The notes: generated by a model from the letters alone, not told the origin. Numbered from the stretch's first letter, positions 52,899 through 62,726 are shown. The stretch is 64,000 nucleotides of DNA from Cerasicoccus maritimus (GCA_031296935.1 JAVDPD010000028.1:16355-80354); one strand, 5' to 3'. Translations and numbers: made by a program.

Positions 52899-55211
52899 TC
52901 ACAACGCGGCGCCAGGCTTGGTCGAGGCTGACTTAACACCGCTGCGAATAAGCCGCCTGGCAGATTTAATCGTGCTCTTCCACCCAGAGTCACCTGGATT
53001 TTCGCCAAAACGAAGGTTGAGCAGCTCCTGATAAGTCAACTGCCAGCGTCGTAGCTCATCGCCTGCCAGTTTCTCCTGCGCTGCTGCATAGTGTGGTCGA
53101 AAACGCGCGAGCATTCGACCAGCCCGCCGACGCACCGGATCGTTAAACGTCTTTCCCTGCCCCTTTGCATACGCTGAACGCCAACCCAACCAAAGCACAT
53201 ACAGACCGCGCACGGCCAGAGTCATGGCGCAAATCACCAACACGCTCAGCGCGGTATCGCGAACTTTATCGAGGCTCCACCCCTCCGTGAGCCAGCGCTT
53301 GAAGGCCTCCCATTTGAGCATCAGGTTCGTCTGGAATTTTTTAAATGCACCCACGGACATCTGCCGAATATTGCTCGCGAGTTCTTCCTGATCCTTCTGA
53401 TCAAAGTTGATGACGCGGCGATACCAAACCATACGCACACTGTCCAACCAAGCCTCCCAGCCAGACTCCGTAGGCATCGCGCCCTGCATACCTCCATCCA
53501 ATCCGGCAAGCATCGAGTTTGAGGCAGGCGTTGGATCGACCCGGAACCAACGGCCGTTGCCGTCATACACCTCCACCCAAGCGTGCGCCATACGGTTGCG
53601 CACGACAAAGTAATTCTCGTAGTCATTCCAGGCGGCACCGGCAAAGCCCGCTACCGCGCGCGCCGGATACCCTGCGGTGCGAGCCAGCATAATGAATGAA
53701 CCGGAGAAGTGTTCACACCACCCCGTCTCTGCATTACGCATCCAGTAAAGCAGGCTATCTGAACGCTCATCGAGGGGTAGCCCGGTCCGCAGCGCGTAGC
53801 TGTAGTGCTCTTTAAGCCACTGCGAGGCGCGACGGCTAAACTCGACCGCGCTCAGCTTTTCTCCACCGGTAATTTCCTCAACCGCTGCTTGCAGAAAATC
53901 TAGATTTTCTCCCTCCGCGGGCACAGTCACAGTTGTCTCAGGATATTTCAAGTCACGCAGACTCCCCCCTCGCTCCTCAATGAAAGTCGGCTTGCCATAA
54001 ACCGAGTTCAAGGCGCGTGCTTCCCGGTGGCTAGCCTGCATGGACTCGCTTAGGGAAACATTGGTAAGCGAATAGCCAAAAGTTGACGCCATAGGCGTTT
54101 CGAGCTCAAAGATATTGAAGTCTTCACCCGGGAAAAACTTTACCCGTTGGCCGAATTTAATCGATTCAAACGGACCAATAAGCGGTAGGTAGCTGCTCAC
54201 ATTGCCTTCCAAATAGTAGTCCATCTGCTCCAGCACATTTCCCCCCATGTAACGCTGCGGCGTGTCCATGTTGGAGTAGCGATTGCCCTCCTGTGCATTA
54301 ACCTGAGTAAAATTGCGGGAGACTGTGGACACGCGGAAGGTGCTGTCGATCGGGTCGTATTGGTCGAGCACCACCATGCGCCAATACGGCCGAGTGGGGA
54401 TTTTATCTGGTTCGCTAACCTCCACACGCAAAGCAATGCTGTCTTTGCCATTGAGCAGCTCACTGACATCGCCGTAGCGAATCGTGTCACTGAAACCAAT
54501 GCCTGATCCCGCCTGTAGTTGCAAGAATGGTAAAGCCTGATCCATCTTGATTCGCGGCAGCGAAATAAAGATCACGGTGGAAATCACCACCACGATGCCA
54601 AACAGTACACCCGCCGAGGCCAGCAGCCGGAAGTCCAGCCCGTAGCGCAGCCGCCGCAGGAAGCGTGACCAGGAATAGTTCTCCCAATCATCCGCCTGCA
54701 ACACCCGATCATGGCTCGACTCCAACAGATTGACCAGGAACAGCAGCCCCATCGCGATTGGCGTAAAGATCAGCATTTGCAGGGCAAAGGAAATCGAAAT
54801 GAGCAACACACCCACAATGATCAACGTGAAGAGCGTCAGCAGCAAAAGCTGCAAATCCTCGCGCCGCTTGCGGAACTGGAGCGACCGGTAAAACGTCAGC
54901 AAACCTACCATGCGAATCATCGGATCAAGGAAGTTTGCCCCATGCAGCATGAAGTCCACCGCGATGATCAAGATCAGCGCCGGCGTCCCGGCTTTATTCA
55001 GCGCTGGCGGAATACGCCCAACCAACGAGGGCATCGCCGTGACCGTGACAATCCCCACGAAAAATAATAAAACCAGCCCACTGGCAATTGACTCCAGGCT
55101 CAAGAGAGACCACATGGAGATCAAGGACAGGAACTGCCCCAAAAACCACTTGAGTTGATGGAGTTCGCTTTCGTTAAGCCGAACCCGCGAGGTTGCCACT
55201 AAGGTAGGCAT
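52899..55211 (-). CDS. TgpA-like membrane transglutaminase (DUF3488 + transglutaminase core)
   Basis: The 770-residue protein has about five N-terminal membrane helices (ESIASGLVLLFFVGIVTVTA, LLLTLFTLIIVGVLLISI, LASAGVLFGIVVVISTVIFI), which is the DUF3488 region. A periplasmic transglutaminase-like core follows with catalytic Cys499 (GWCEHFSG), His543 (MAHAWVEVY) and Asp559 (RVDPTPAS). A helix near the end (ALSVLVICAMTLAVRGLYVL) precedes a cytoplasmic tail. I keep the first Met although it overlaps the DUF58 gene by 38 bases, because the sequence ELHQLKWFLGQFLSL fits the family start. TgpA proteins accompany MoxR and DUF58. Confidence 0.9.
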   Translation of the reverse strand: MPTLVATSRVRLNESELHQLKWFLGQFLSLISMWSLLSLESIASGLVLLFFVGIVTVTAMPSLVGRIPPALNKAGTPALILIIAVDFMLHGANFLDPMIRMVGLLTFYRSLQFRKRREDLQLLLLTLFTLIIVGVLLISISFALQMLIFTPIAMGLLFLVNLLESSHDRVLQADDWENYSWSRFLRRLRYGLDFRLLASAGVLFGIVVVISTVIFISLPRIKMDQALPFLQLQAGSGIGFSDTIRYGDVSELLNGKDSIALRVEVSEPDKIPTRPYWRMVVLDQYDPIDSTFRVSTVSRNFTQVNAQEGNRYSNMDTPQRYMGGNVLEQMDYYLEGNVSSYLPLIGPFESIKFGQRVKFFPGEDFNIFELETPMASTFGYSLTNVSLSESMQASHREARALNSVYGKPTFIEERGGSLRDLKYPETTVTVPAEGENLDFLQAAVEEITGGEKLSAVEFSRRASQWLKEHYSYALRTGLPLDERSDSLLYWMRNAETGWCEHFSGSFIMLARTAGYPARAVAGFAGAAWNDYENYFVVRNRMAHAWVEVYDGNGRWFRVDPTPASNSMLAGLDGGMQGAMPTESGWEAWLDSVRMVWYRRVINFDQKDQEELASNIRQMSVGAFKKFQTNLMLKWEAFKRWLTEGWSLDKVRDTALSVLVICAMTLAVRGLYVLWLGWRSAYAKGQGKTFNDPVRRRAGRMLARFRPHYAAAQEKLAGDELRRWQLTYQELLNLRFGENPGDSGWKSTIKSARRLIRSGVKSASTKPGAAL

Positions 55212-56349
55212 GTACTTCTTGTTTTGATCCTGGTTTGAAGGTAATCAGGTTACCGCCGTAATGCTCGCCAGCAGGGCGATAGCCCGAGGTCGGCTCTACC
55301 CGGGCCAACAATTCGAGGTATAACTGCAAATCATGCAATCGCTTAACGACTAACAAAGGCTCATCGTTAAGCGCCACCCCCACCAAACGCCCCTCTCGGA
55401 AGAGATCCTCGGCCAGGCTCGCGGCGAAGCTGCATAGTTTTTCAAATTGATCTTTATCCTGCCAGATCGAGGCCGGTGTTTCCACAAAGACGATGTAACC
55501 GTCGCGGTTTTCCTCCTCCATCTGTCGCACCATCAGCTGTCGCGTCCGCGCGGTAGCCTTCCAGTGGACAATGCGCTGCGGATCGCCTCGCTGATAACGG
55601 CGGATATTCATCAACTCCGCGCCACTGCCTGGGCGGCGAGTGCTAGCGCCCAGTTGACGCCCCCGCCGTGCGACCGGCGTGCGAAAATCATACTCCACGC
55701 GGCGTGGCGTCACCACGATCTCCCGTTCCACACCAACCCCCATCGTCTTGCGCAAAAAGCCAAAGGGAAATTGCGACTCCAGTCCGGACACCTCCACTTG
55801 GTCCACGCCTCGCTCCCGCGGGGTGAACAACCACTCAAGCTTGGACTGCTGGTCCGGGTCCAAACGTTCTTCGAGAAACAACCGCTCCCATTCTCCCAGT
55901 TTCTTGGTGCGAACCTTCACCCAGATACAGCACGTGGGCAACAGGCGCTTGGTGTTCCAGAGCTCGACCGAAATCGGGGCTGGTTCATCCACGCGAAAGT
56001 GCGCGGGCAAGAGCAGGCGCCACCGGCCACCACGAAAATTCATCCAGCTCAGAATCCCGCTCAAGATCAAAGTAGAAAGCACGAGCGAGAGCGCCATGAA
56101 CAAAATGTTGTTGCTCGACGAAGCATAGGCAGCGGACATAAGCCCTACCGAGACCATGATGTGCACAAAGCCCGCCGGAGTAATGCCAATCGGGTGGCTC
56201 TTGGCGGGCAGAAGAAAGGTCCACAGCATACGCCATAGCCGCTCATTGTATTTCAGCTTCTTGCGTGAAGGTCCAGTATCTGCCCAATCGGTGATTTTAT
56301 ACTCCGGCCGTGCATCGACTGGAGTCTCAGTAATTTGATGGCGAGACAT
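55174..56349 (-). CDS. DUF58-domain membrane protein of the second MoxR operon
   Basis: The 391-residue protein has two helices near residues 65-105 (GFVHIMVSVGLMSAAYA, NILFMALSLVLSTLILSGILSW). The DUF58 signature follows (GAELMNIRRYQRGDPQRIVHWK, around 245-266) together with ARTRQLMVRQMEEE. Unlike the DUF58 protein at 13739 it is membrane-anchored, the usual form next to TgpA. It lies 25 bases after moxR and overlaps the transglutaminase gene. Confidence 0.9.
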   Translation of the reverse strand: MSRHQITETPVDARPEYKITDWADTGPSRKKLKYNERLWRMLWTFLLPAKSHPIGITPAGFVHIMVSVGLMSAAYASSSNNILFMALSLVLSTLILSGILSWMNFRGGRWRLLLPAHFRVDEPAPISVELWNTKRLLPTCCIWVKVRTKKLGEWERLFLEERLDPDQQSKLEWLFTPRERGVDQVEVSGLESQFPFGFLRKTMGVGVEREIVVTPRRVEYDFRTPVARRGRQLGASTRRPGSGAELMNIRRYQRGDPQRIVHWKATARTRQLMVRQMEEENRDGYIVFVETPASIWQDKDQFEKLCSFAASLAEDLFREGRLVGVALNDEPLLVVKRLHDLQLYLELLARVEPTSGYRPAGEHYGGNLITFKPGSKQEVHAYLSGNLAGSA

Positions 56350-56374
56350 GAAGCCCAGTGGGAAATTATGGCGG

Positions 56375-57352
56375 TTAGACCGGAAGCGGGATGGAGTCGA
56401 TCAGCTTTGTCAGGATGCCTTCTACGGCACGGCGCTCTTCCAGCGGGTCTGCGGTTTGGCGACGTAACGCCAGGCGGTGGGTAAAGACTGGCTTGACCGC
56501 CGCCGAGATGTCTTCGGGTATCATGAAAGCGCGGCCCGACAACAAAGCCCGCGCCTGCGCAGTGACTTTCAGCGCCAGGGCACCACGGGTCGAAACACCG
56601 GCCTCGAATTCGCTTTCGGTGCGAGTGGCGCTAACAAACTTCAGCATGTAATCGAAGAGGCTGTCTTCGATGAACACTTGCGGCACGTAGTCCTGAATCT
56701 CCAAGATTTCCTTTTCCGTAACCACCGGCTCGATGCTCAGGCTGTCGTAGCTGCGGCGGCTTTGGTCGGACTGTAGGATTTCCAGCTCATGCTGGCGGTC
56801 TGGGTACCCCATTTGCAAACGCATGAGGAAGCGGTCCATCTGACTTTCAGGCAAAGGGAATGTCCCCTCGTAATCGACGGGATTCTGTGTCGCAAAGACA
56901 ATAAATGGCGTCCCAACAATGTAAGTTGCCCCGTCCACGGACACCTTACCGCGGTCCATCACTTCAAGCAGAGCAGACTGGGTCTTCGGCGTGGCGCGGT
57001 TAATTTCGTCAGCAAGAACGATATTTGCAAATATCGGCCCGCGCTTAAAGACGAACTCTCGCATCTGCTCATCATAAATCGAGACGCCGAGAACATCGCT
57101 GGGCAGCAAATCACTGGTAAACTGTACCCGGGAAAAATCGCAGTCAATCGAGCGAGCCAGACAATAAGCCAGAGTGGTCTTCCCGAGGCCGGGTAAATCC
57201 TCTAGCAACACGTGCCCCCCAGCAATGAGGCAGATCAGCACGTCGTCGATCACTTCATCCTTACCCCGAATTACTTTGGCGATGTTTCCGGAAAGGCGTT
57301 GAAGCGTTTCACGGATTTTCGGGGCGGGGATGGTTGTCGATGTCTGACTCAT
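56375..57352 (-). CDS. moxR: MoxR-family AAA+ ATPase of the second operon
   Basis: The protein has 325 residues from the ATG at 57350-57352; the longer frame upstream adds 38 residues that are not MoxR-like. Walker A is DLPGLGKT at 52-59, Walker [21 protein letters not shown], sensor-1 [19 protein letters not shown], and the C-terminal lid carries [19 protein letters not shown]. It differs clearly from the MoxR at 12605 (ELP/DLP-type versus GVP-type Walker A). It heads the operon moxR-DUF58-transglutaminase-octaheme protein. Confidence 0.92.
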   Translation of the reverse strand: MSQTSTTIPAPKIRETLQRLSGNIAKVIRGKDEVIDDVLICLIAGGHVLLEDLPGLGKTTLAYCLARSIDCDFSRVQFTSDLLPSDVLGVSIYDEQMREFVFKRGPIFANIVLADEINRATPKTQSALLEVMDRGKVSVDGATYIVGTPFIVFATQNPVDYEGTFPLPESQMDRFLMRLQMGYPDRQHELEILQSDQSRRSYDSLSIEPVVTEKEILEIQDYVPQVFIEDSLFDYMLKFVSATRTESEFEAGVSTRGALALKVTAQARALLSGRAFMIPEDISAAVKPVFTHRLALRRQTADPLEERRAVEGILTKLIDSIPLPV

Positions 57353-57864
57353 AGTTGCAAAAGTATCGCGTCGGCTGAATCCAGCGTTGGATTTTCTAGA
57401 ATAATAATCGGCCGAGACTTCATGTAGTAAAGGGAATACCGGATAATACCCGTAAATACGCATCATGTTCCCTTTGACTCAAATTGCAAGCCAAGTCGAT
57501 TGCTTCAGCTGGCATACCATCGAAATATCCGCATGTAGAAACTCGGCGCTGCGCAGGTCATTACCCAGGCAAAGAGAAGCCGCCGACCCACAAGGACCGA
57601 CGGCTTCAGCTACCACTACTGCTACTATTCTGTGTCGGATTTAACCAACACTAAAAATATATCACAAATTTCGGAAAAATACATCGGGGCAATCCCTTAT
57701 TTTTTAACAAAATTGCTACGGAAAGATGACTTGGTAGGTTACCAAATCTACCAAGTCAAGATTCTGAATGCAAAAAGCGAAAAAACCTGAGAAACGAGTG
57801 ATTCCCAGAAAGATGTTTCACATTTATACTGTCATCAACGTGCTAATACGGCACGAGCTGCCGC
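57353..57864. other. Intergenic region with hairpin and inverted repeat
   Basis: There is no gene here. On the minus strand GAAGCCGTCGGTCC / GGGTCGGCGGCTTC (57576-57607) forms a 14-bp stem with three wobble pairs and loop TTGT, followed by TCTTTG; it may terminate the cysK transcript, though it is about 260 bases downstream. A second inverted repeat at 57727-57758 is listed separately. Confidence 0.5.
57727..57758. repeat. 11-bp perfect inverted repeat (possible operator or hairpin)
   Basis: TGACTTGGTAG (57727-57737) and CTACCAAGTCA (57748-57758) flank a 10-base AT-rich centre (GTTACCAAAT). There is no T-run. It lies 107 bases beyond the cysK stop codon. Confidence 0.5.
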
Positions 57865-58815
57865 CTAGAGCTCAGCGCCACTGGCAACTTCTTGGCGGGC
57901 CTTTTCGGCGAGCGGAGTCGACATGTAGCGCTCAGTTGAGCTGCACGCCACTGTGACAATACGCTTCCCAGCCATCTCCGGGCGCTTCGCGAGCTCCAAA
58001 GCCGAGAATATGTTGGCACCAGAGGATATGCCTACCGGAATGCCCTCTTGCAAGGTCACCTGTTGGGCGGTTGCGAAGGCTGATTCGTTACTCACCTTAA
58101 TGACTTCGTCGATCAGCGAGGTGTTGCAGTTCTTCGGGATGAAGCCTGCGCCGATGCCCTGAATCTTGTGCGGGCCGGGAGCACCGCCGGAAATCACCGG
58201 GCTGGCTTCGGGCTCTACGGCCACGGTGTGCAGTTTGGTGCGGCCCTTGAGCACTTCCGAAACGCCGGAAATCGTACCGCCCGTGCCGACGCCAGCGACA
58301 AACGCATCTACCTTGCCTTCGGTCGCGCTCCAGATTTCCTCCGCAGTGGTCGCGCGGTGGATTGCCGGGTTGGCCGGATTTTCAAATTGTTGCGGCATGA
58401 ATGCCTTGTATTCCTCGGCGAGTTCGGCTGCGCGGGCAATCGCACCGCCCATGCCCTTCGGACCAGGGGTCAAAATCAACTCAGCCCCCAGCATCTTGAG
58501 CAGCACGCGGCGCTCCATGGACATCGTTTCCGGCATGGTGAGCAAACAGCGGTAGCCCTTGGACGCACAAACGAAGGCCAGCGCAATGCCGGTGTTGCCG
58601 GAAGTCGGCTCGACCACCATGCCGCCCGGCTTCAGCTTACCGTCGCGCTCAGCGGCCTCAATCATGGCCAGACCAATACGGTCCTTCACGCTCGAAAGCG
58701 GATTGAAAAATTCGCACTTAACGTAAACTTCAGCTTCGAGACCTTCAGTCAGCTTGTTGAGCTTGACGAGGGGAGTGTTGCCAATGGTGGCGGTAATCGA
58801 GGGTGCTAGGGACAT
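57865..58815 (-). CDS. cysK: Cysteine synthase A
   Basis: The 316-residue protein has the CysK layout: GNTPLVKL at 12-19, PLP-binding Lys44 in SSVKDRIG, substrate-loop TSGNTG at 71-76, and GTGGTI around 180 for the PLP phosphate. [11 protein letters not shown] near the end is conserved. It converts O-acetylserine and sulfide to cysteine in the cytoplasm using PLP. It lies 48 bases after infA on the same strand. Confidence 0.96.
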   Translation of the reverse strand: MSLAPSITATIGNTPLVKLNKLTEGLEAEVYVKCEFFNPLSSVKDRIGLAMIEAAERDGKLKPGGMVVEPTSGNTGIALAFVCASKGYRCLLTMPETMSMERRVLLKMLGAELILTPGPKGMGGAIARAAELAEEYKAFMPQQFENPANPAIHRATTAEEIWSATEGKVDAFVAGVGTGGTISGVSEVLKGRTKLHTVAVEPEASPVISGGAPGPHKIQGIGAGFIPKNCNTSLIDEVIKVSNESAFATAQQVTLQEGIPVGISSGANIFSALELAKRPEMAGKRIVTVACSSTERYMSTPLAEKARQEVASGAEL

Positions 58816-58863
58816 AGTATTTCTGTAATTAGAGGTGGACGATAATCAAACTGTGGCCGCGTT

Positions 58864-59136
58864 TTACCGGCGGCGGGGGCCAAAGCTGCGAATCGGCGCA
58901 TTGCGCTGCTGGTTCGCATTGCGCAGACGGAAGGTGATGCGGGCTTTGTTCAGGTCATAGCGCGACATTTCCATCTTCACCATGTCACCCGTAGTGATCT
59001 TAATGAAGTGTTTGCGCAGCTTGCCGGAAATCGTGGCGAGCACGACGTGTTTGTTGGGCAGTTCCACACGAAACATCGTGCCTGGAAGCACTGCCACTAC
59101 TTTTCCTTCTACTTCGATTACGTCGTCGTCTGCCAT
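58864..59136 (-). CDS. infA: Translation initiation factor IF-1
   Basis: The 90-residue protein reads [57 protein letters not shown] and KARITFR, the OB fold of IF-1. A basic tail of about 18 residues ([16 protein letters not shown]) extends beyond the usual 72. It binds the 30S A site during initiation. It diverges from tadA with 150 bases between. Confidence 0.95.
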   Translation of the reverse strand: MADDDVIEVEGKVVAVLPGTMFRVELPNKHVVLATISGKLRKHFIKITTGDMVKMEMSRYDLNKARITFRLRNANQQRNAPIRSFGPRRR

Positions 59137-59286
59137 AAAATAAAAAAATGCGTCACCCGCCCGGGGTTCAAAATGGGTCCGGATGAAAGGCGCAAGAATC
59201 GCTTACCCTACGCCTGAGTCAAGGTTTTATCAAGCTTGCAAGTCATTTCAGCTTGCCGAGCCACGCTCTGACTAAAATGGTGCGGC

Positions 59287-59829
59287 ATGGATGAATTAGA
59301 ACCGCGCCAGCCACTGCCCTGCCCGTTCCAAAAGCTTTACCCGTCGCAACTCATTCGCGACGACCGGTTCTACATGCAACTCGCTTACAATCAGGCAATT
59401 GACGCTTGGAAAGCTGACGAAACGCCCATTGGTGCCGTCATCGAATACGCGGGCGAACCCATCGCCCACGCCTTCAATCGCGTTGACCAGACCAAGGACC
59501 CGACCGCCCACGCCGAGATGCTCGCCATCACCAAGGCCGCGAACTATATAGGCGACTGGCGCCTCAACGAGTGCACCCTTTACGTCACCAAAGAACCCTG
59601 CCCGATGTGCGCCGGTGCCAGTATCATGAGCCGCCTGAAAGAAGTCGTCTTTGCCGTGTCCGACCCCAAGATGGGCTATCTCGGCGGCGTCGTCGACGCC
59701 CATGCCACCCCCTCGCTCAATCACCGCCTCAACGTCCGCTCCGGCGTCATGGAGGAAGAATGCCGCGAGCTCATCCAGGCCTACTTCCGACTCAAGCGCG
59801 TCAAAGCCAAGGATACGGCGGCGGATTAA
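59287..59829 (+). CDS. tadA: tRNA-specific adenosine deaminase TadA
   Basis: The 180-residue protein has HAE at 75-77 (zinc His and catalytic Glu) and PCPMC at 104-108 (zinc Cys105 and Cys108). The flanking sequence (DPTAHAEMLAI, CTLYVTKEPCPMCAGASIM, GYLGGVVDA) matches TadA, which deaminates A34 of tRNA-Arg(ACG) to inosine. An N-terminal extension of about 25 residues (DELEPRQPLPCPFQKLYPSQ) is unusual. A guanine or other nucleoside deaminase of the same fold is a less likely alternative. Confidence 0.9.
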   Translation: MDELEPRQPLPCPFQKLYPSQLIRDDRFYMQLAYNQAIDAWKADETPIGAVIEYAGEPIAHAFNRVDQTKDPTAHAEMLAITKAANYIGDWRLNECTLYVTKEPCPMCAGASIMSRLKEVVFAVSDPKMGYLGGVVDAHATPSLNHRLNVRSGVMEEECRELIQAYFRLKRVKAKDTAAD

Positions 59830-59857
59830 GCGTCGCAAAACGCAAATAAGCAACTGC

Positions 59858-61501
59858 CTAATCCGCCTCGTAGCCCACGCGCACGCGGTAGAACGTCGGG
59901 CTATTGGCGGCGGCGATCAGCTCAGCGATTTGTTCCGTGGCGTCACCCGCAAAGCTCAGACCGGCAACTGCCTCCCAGCTCTCCGGGTCCGCCAAGTTGT
60001 TCGTCTGCTCGACAACAAACGTGCACGCATCGGCATGCGGCCCGTAGTGAATGCTGGTCACGCCGCCCTCCCGCGTCACCCACGCGCGAAACTGCGAACC
60101 GCCGCTATTGGCATCCGTCCCGAGCAACGCTTCCAACTCATCCGGCCAGCCATCCTGATCCGCGTCGGGCAGCGGTATCATGACGCTTGGGTATTCGAGC
60201 CAAATCGGAGCCGTGAAACCTTTTTTGCCCTGATGAAAGTAGATGGCAAAATCATCAGCACCCCACCTGAAGGCATAGTCTCCGACGCTGGGCGCATCAC
60301 CTGCAAAAGTTACGCTACTTAATTCCGGGCAGTTTTTGAATGCACTTACCCCAATCGAAAGAACACTAGCTGGAATATTGACGCTAGCCAGGCTATTGCA
60401 GAACGAATAAGCTGATTGTCCTATTGAGATAACGCCCTCCGGCAAGCTGATGTTAGTCAAGCCGTGACAGAAATGAAATGCAGCAGGCCCAATGGTAGTG
60501 AGGGTATCAGGAAGACTGATGTTAGTCAGACTAGTGCAGCTACTGAATGAACTCGAACCTATTGAAGTAACGCCGCGGCCAATAATTACACTCGCTAGCA
60601 AAGAACATCCAGAGAAAGCGTTATCGCCTATTTCAGTTATATTCCCTGGTATGCTGATAGAAGACAGCCCGCAATGCTTAAAAGCCTTAACTCCGAGAAA
60701 GACAACACCATCTGGTATGCGAATGCCAGCAAGCTGACCACAGCCCGCAAATGCCTCACTCTCAATTGATGTCAGACTTTCAGGAAGACTTACGTCGCTT
60801 AAGCTTTTGCACTCCTTGAACGTTCTTTGCCCAATAACAGTAACGCCTTGCGGGATGCTAATGCTGAGCAAAGCACGGCACTCGTAGAATGCTCCGCTCC
60901 CAATAAAATTCACACTGTCTGGTATCGTAACCGTTTTAACGCTGCTGCAGTGAGCGAAAGCATTACTATCGATAGACTTAAGCCCCTGAGGGAGACTCAA
61001 GCTTAACAGCTTAGAACATCCGCTAAATGCATTGGCTCCTATCGTCTCAACACGACTCCCAAAATTTAAGTTAGTAAGATTACTACAGTTTCTAAAGACG
61101 CTAGACTCAATAGATATAACACTATCAGGAATATTGACGCTCTCTAAGCTAGAACAAGAATCGAAAGTCGAAACTTTGATATCAGTAACACCATCGGTAA
61201 AATTGATACTTTTAAGTAGATAGCACGCACTAAATGCCCACTCTCCGATGCTCACAACTCCTTCTGGGATAGTCACATTCGTTAAGGAAGTGCAACCACT
61301 GAATGCACGATCCCCGATCGCCGTAACCGCCTTGCCCTCAATGGTCGCAGAGATAATTAACTCGCCCGAAGCAGCTGAGTCGCAATCGGTAATCGTGACA
61401 GTGTCGCCGTCGATCACGTAAGTGAGGTCCGACACATCCGCAGCCAGCAAGCCGCTGGGCAAACCGAAGCAAAGAAGAACGATTGACAGGAGTTTTTTCA
61501 T
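59858..61501 (-). CDS. Secreted BspA-type leucine-rich repeat protein
   Basis: The 547-residue protein has a signal peptide (KKLLSIVLLCFGLPSGLLAA). Fifteen LRR_5 repeats of 23-24 residues (pattern AFSGCTSLTNVTIPEGVVSIG) run from about 60 to 430, each with an invariant (A/T/V/S)F..C turn. The last 110 residues are the C-terminal module of other secreted proteins in this window (ADQDGWPDELEALLGTDANS ... FYRVRVGYEAD). BspA-like repeats bind host or matrix proteins in other bacteria. The repeat part has lower G+C than the ends, a sign of a different history or repeat expansion. Confidence 0.88.
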   Translation of the reverse strand: MKKLLSIVLLCFGLPSGLLAADVSDLTYVIDGDTVTITDCDSAASGELIISATIEGKAVTAIGDRAFSGCTSLTNVTIPEGVVSIGEWAFSACYLLKSINFTDGVTDIKVSTFDSCSSLESVNIPDSVISIESSVFRNCSNLTNLNFGSRVETIGANAFSGCSKLLSLSLPQGLKSIDSNAFAHCSSVKTVTIPDSVNFIGSGAFYECRALLSISIPQGVTVIGQRTFKECKSLSDVSLPESLTSIESEAFAGCGQLAGIRIPDGVVFLGVKAFKHCGLSSISIPGNITEIGDNAFSGCSLLASVIIGRGVTSIGSSSFSSCTSLTNISLPDTLTTIGPAAFHFCHGLTNISLPEGVISIGQSAYSFCNSLASVNIPASVLSIGVSAFKNCPELSSVTFAGDAPSVGDYAFRWGADDFAIYFHQGKKGFTAPIWLEYPSVMIPLPDADQDGWPDELEALLGTDANSGGSQFRAWVTREGGVTSIHYGPHADACTFVVEQTNNLADPESWEAVAGLSFAGDATEQIAELIAAANSPTFYRVRVGYEAD

Positions 61502-61869
61502 GAAAACGAGAATCGGGAAATTGTATCCAAATAGTTACTTGATTAATATACTTTAGGACAAGGTTTTTCATCAACGCTCCTGAAAAATAACCAACGCGGT
61601 TGCCCCACTACAGGAACGCGACGCTTCATCGAGTGTCACCCCTGCCCCAACGCTGGAGGCTTTCAGGTGCAGAGCTTGGATCCTGCCCACGGGGCCCAAA
61701 TTGCTGGCGCGGATAACACAAACACTCGCTAAAGCTTCGCGTTCCTGGAGAGGCAACAAGCTAGGCGCCTGGCGCACATAAAAAGATAGTTTTTTGTTCA
61801 GTTTTTCATTGCGAAAGGCTATCAAATGTATAGTATTTCTTTGTTCACCTAACATAAACCATCTCCACC
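61502..61869. other. Intergenic region without recognised genes
   Basis: It contains a 94-codon open frame on the minus strand (61571-61855) with no start signal or known product, here treated as chance. I see no RNA gene or repeat. Confidence 0.45.
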
Positions 61870-62127
61870 ATGAAAATTTCTCCCGCCAACATCACCCATC
61901 CGCCGTAACGCGCGGGTAGTCCAGTCGCTGTTTTGTGCGACGGCATTCGTTTCCGTGTAGACTTTGAACCGCGTGATGGGGCCCATTCGACGCCTGGCTG
62001 GTGACAGCAGTTTGGCGCGCGACGCCCCTATGGTTTTAATCCGGCCCGCTGGTCGGCAGAGCCTGCCCAGAATTATGCCAGCTTGCCGCTTCGCCGCAGC
62101 GACGTGAAGAGTGCGCCTGAGTTTTAG
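61870..62127 (+). pseudogene. Broken gene of unknown family ending in an IS end
   Basis: From the ATG at 61870 one frame reads MKISPANITHPP, stop TAA, RAGSPVAVLCDGIRFRVDFE and PRDGAHSTPGW, stop TGA, QQFGARRPYGFNPARWSAEP, AQNYASLPLRRSDVK and SAPEF, then TAG at 62125-62127. Both internal stops are one C-to-T change from Gln or Arg codons, and the composition is coding-like throughout. The final TAG lies inside the relic of the IS right end. I do not recognise the family. Confidence 0.4.
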
Positions 62128-62135
62128 ACGCCCTC
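62122..62135. mobile_element. Right-end relic of a TTA-flanked element
   Basis: TTTTAGACGCCCTC equals the last 14 bases of the MITE at 25086-25246, including the outer end, and is followed by TTA (62136-62138). No matching left end is seen upstream, so the element was cut. Confidence 0.65.
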
Positions 62136-62232
62136 TTAAGAGCCCCTCACAACGGAGCTTGCTCCCTCCTGCGCCGCAAACCGGCGATCGGGCGGGATGT
62201 TCATTGTTCTTTGATAGAGATTTTTCGCGGGT

Positions 62233-62249
62233 CCCCCCCCCCCCCCCCC
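62233..62249 (+). repeat. C17 homopolymer
   Basis: A run of 17 cytosines is flanked by GCGGGT and GGCTGCGCCGG. It is outside any gene. Such a run is unstable and also a common place for sequencing error. Confidence 0.8.
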
Positions 62250-62324
62250 GGCTGCGCCGGAAGATTAAAGGAATAGTTTAAAGGATAAAGTTGGGGATGG
62301 CCGAGCAGACTGACAATGCGGTGA

Positions 62325-62726
62325 GGTGCCTTCAGCAGTAAAATACACCTCATGGTAGACGCCTTAGGCTACCCAGTACACTTCATCATCACCGGCGGCG
62401 AAAGCGCCGATTGCACGCAAGCGCACGCCCTGCTTAAGCAATGCGAACAGGCCGTCCAAGACGTCATTGCAGAAAAGGGTTACGACAGCAACACCGTGCG
62501 CGAAGGTGTCATGCAACAAGCCGACGAAGCCATCATACCCTCAAAGAGCAATCGGAAGGAAACGATTCCGCATGACAAGCTGCTTTATGCCGCTAGACAT
62601 CTGGTCGAAAACACCATCGGTAAGCTCATACACAACCGAAGACTCGCTACACGCTATGACAAAACAGTGTCTTCATTTGCCGCATTTGTGAACCTCGCAT
62701 GCATCAAGATGCATCTAGTCAATTGA
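62325..62726 (+). pseudogene. IS5-family transposase, C-terminal remnant
   Basis: The intact part from the ATG at 62352 has 124 residues (VDALGYPVHFIITGGESADC and onward), and the same frame continues upstream to about 62325 (GAFSSKIHL), matching the middle of IS5-type DDE transposases. The usual ADKGYDS reads AEKGYDS, so the second catalytic Asp is Glu. HLVENTIGKLIHNRRLATRYDK corresponds to the Y-R-E-K signature with its catalytic Glu. The N-terminal half with the first Asp is missing, so it is not functional. Confidence 0.75.

Noticed and set aside
57768-57956. A 62-codon plus-strand frame
   Set aside because: Half of it overlaps the antisense of cysK and it has no recognisable product.
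61571-61855. A 94-codon minus-strand frame
   Set aside because: No start context, signal or domain; it may be chance, although a decayed gene cannot be fully excluded.
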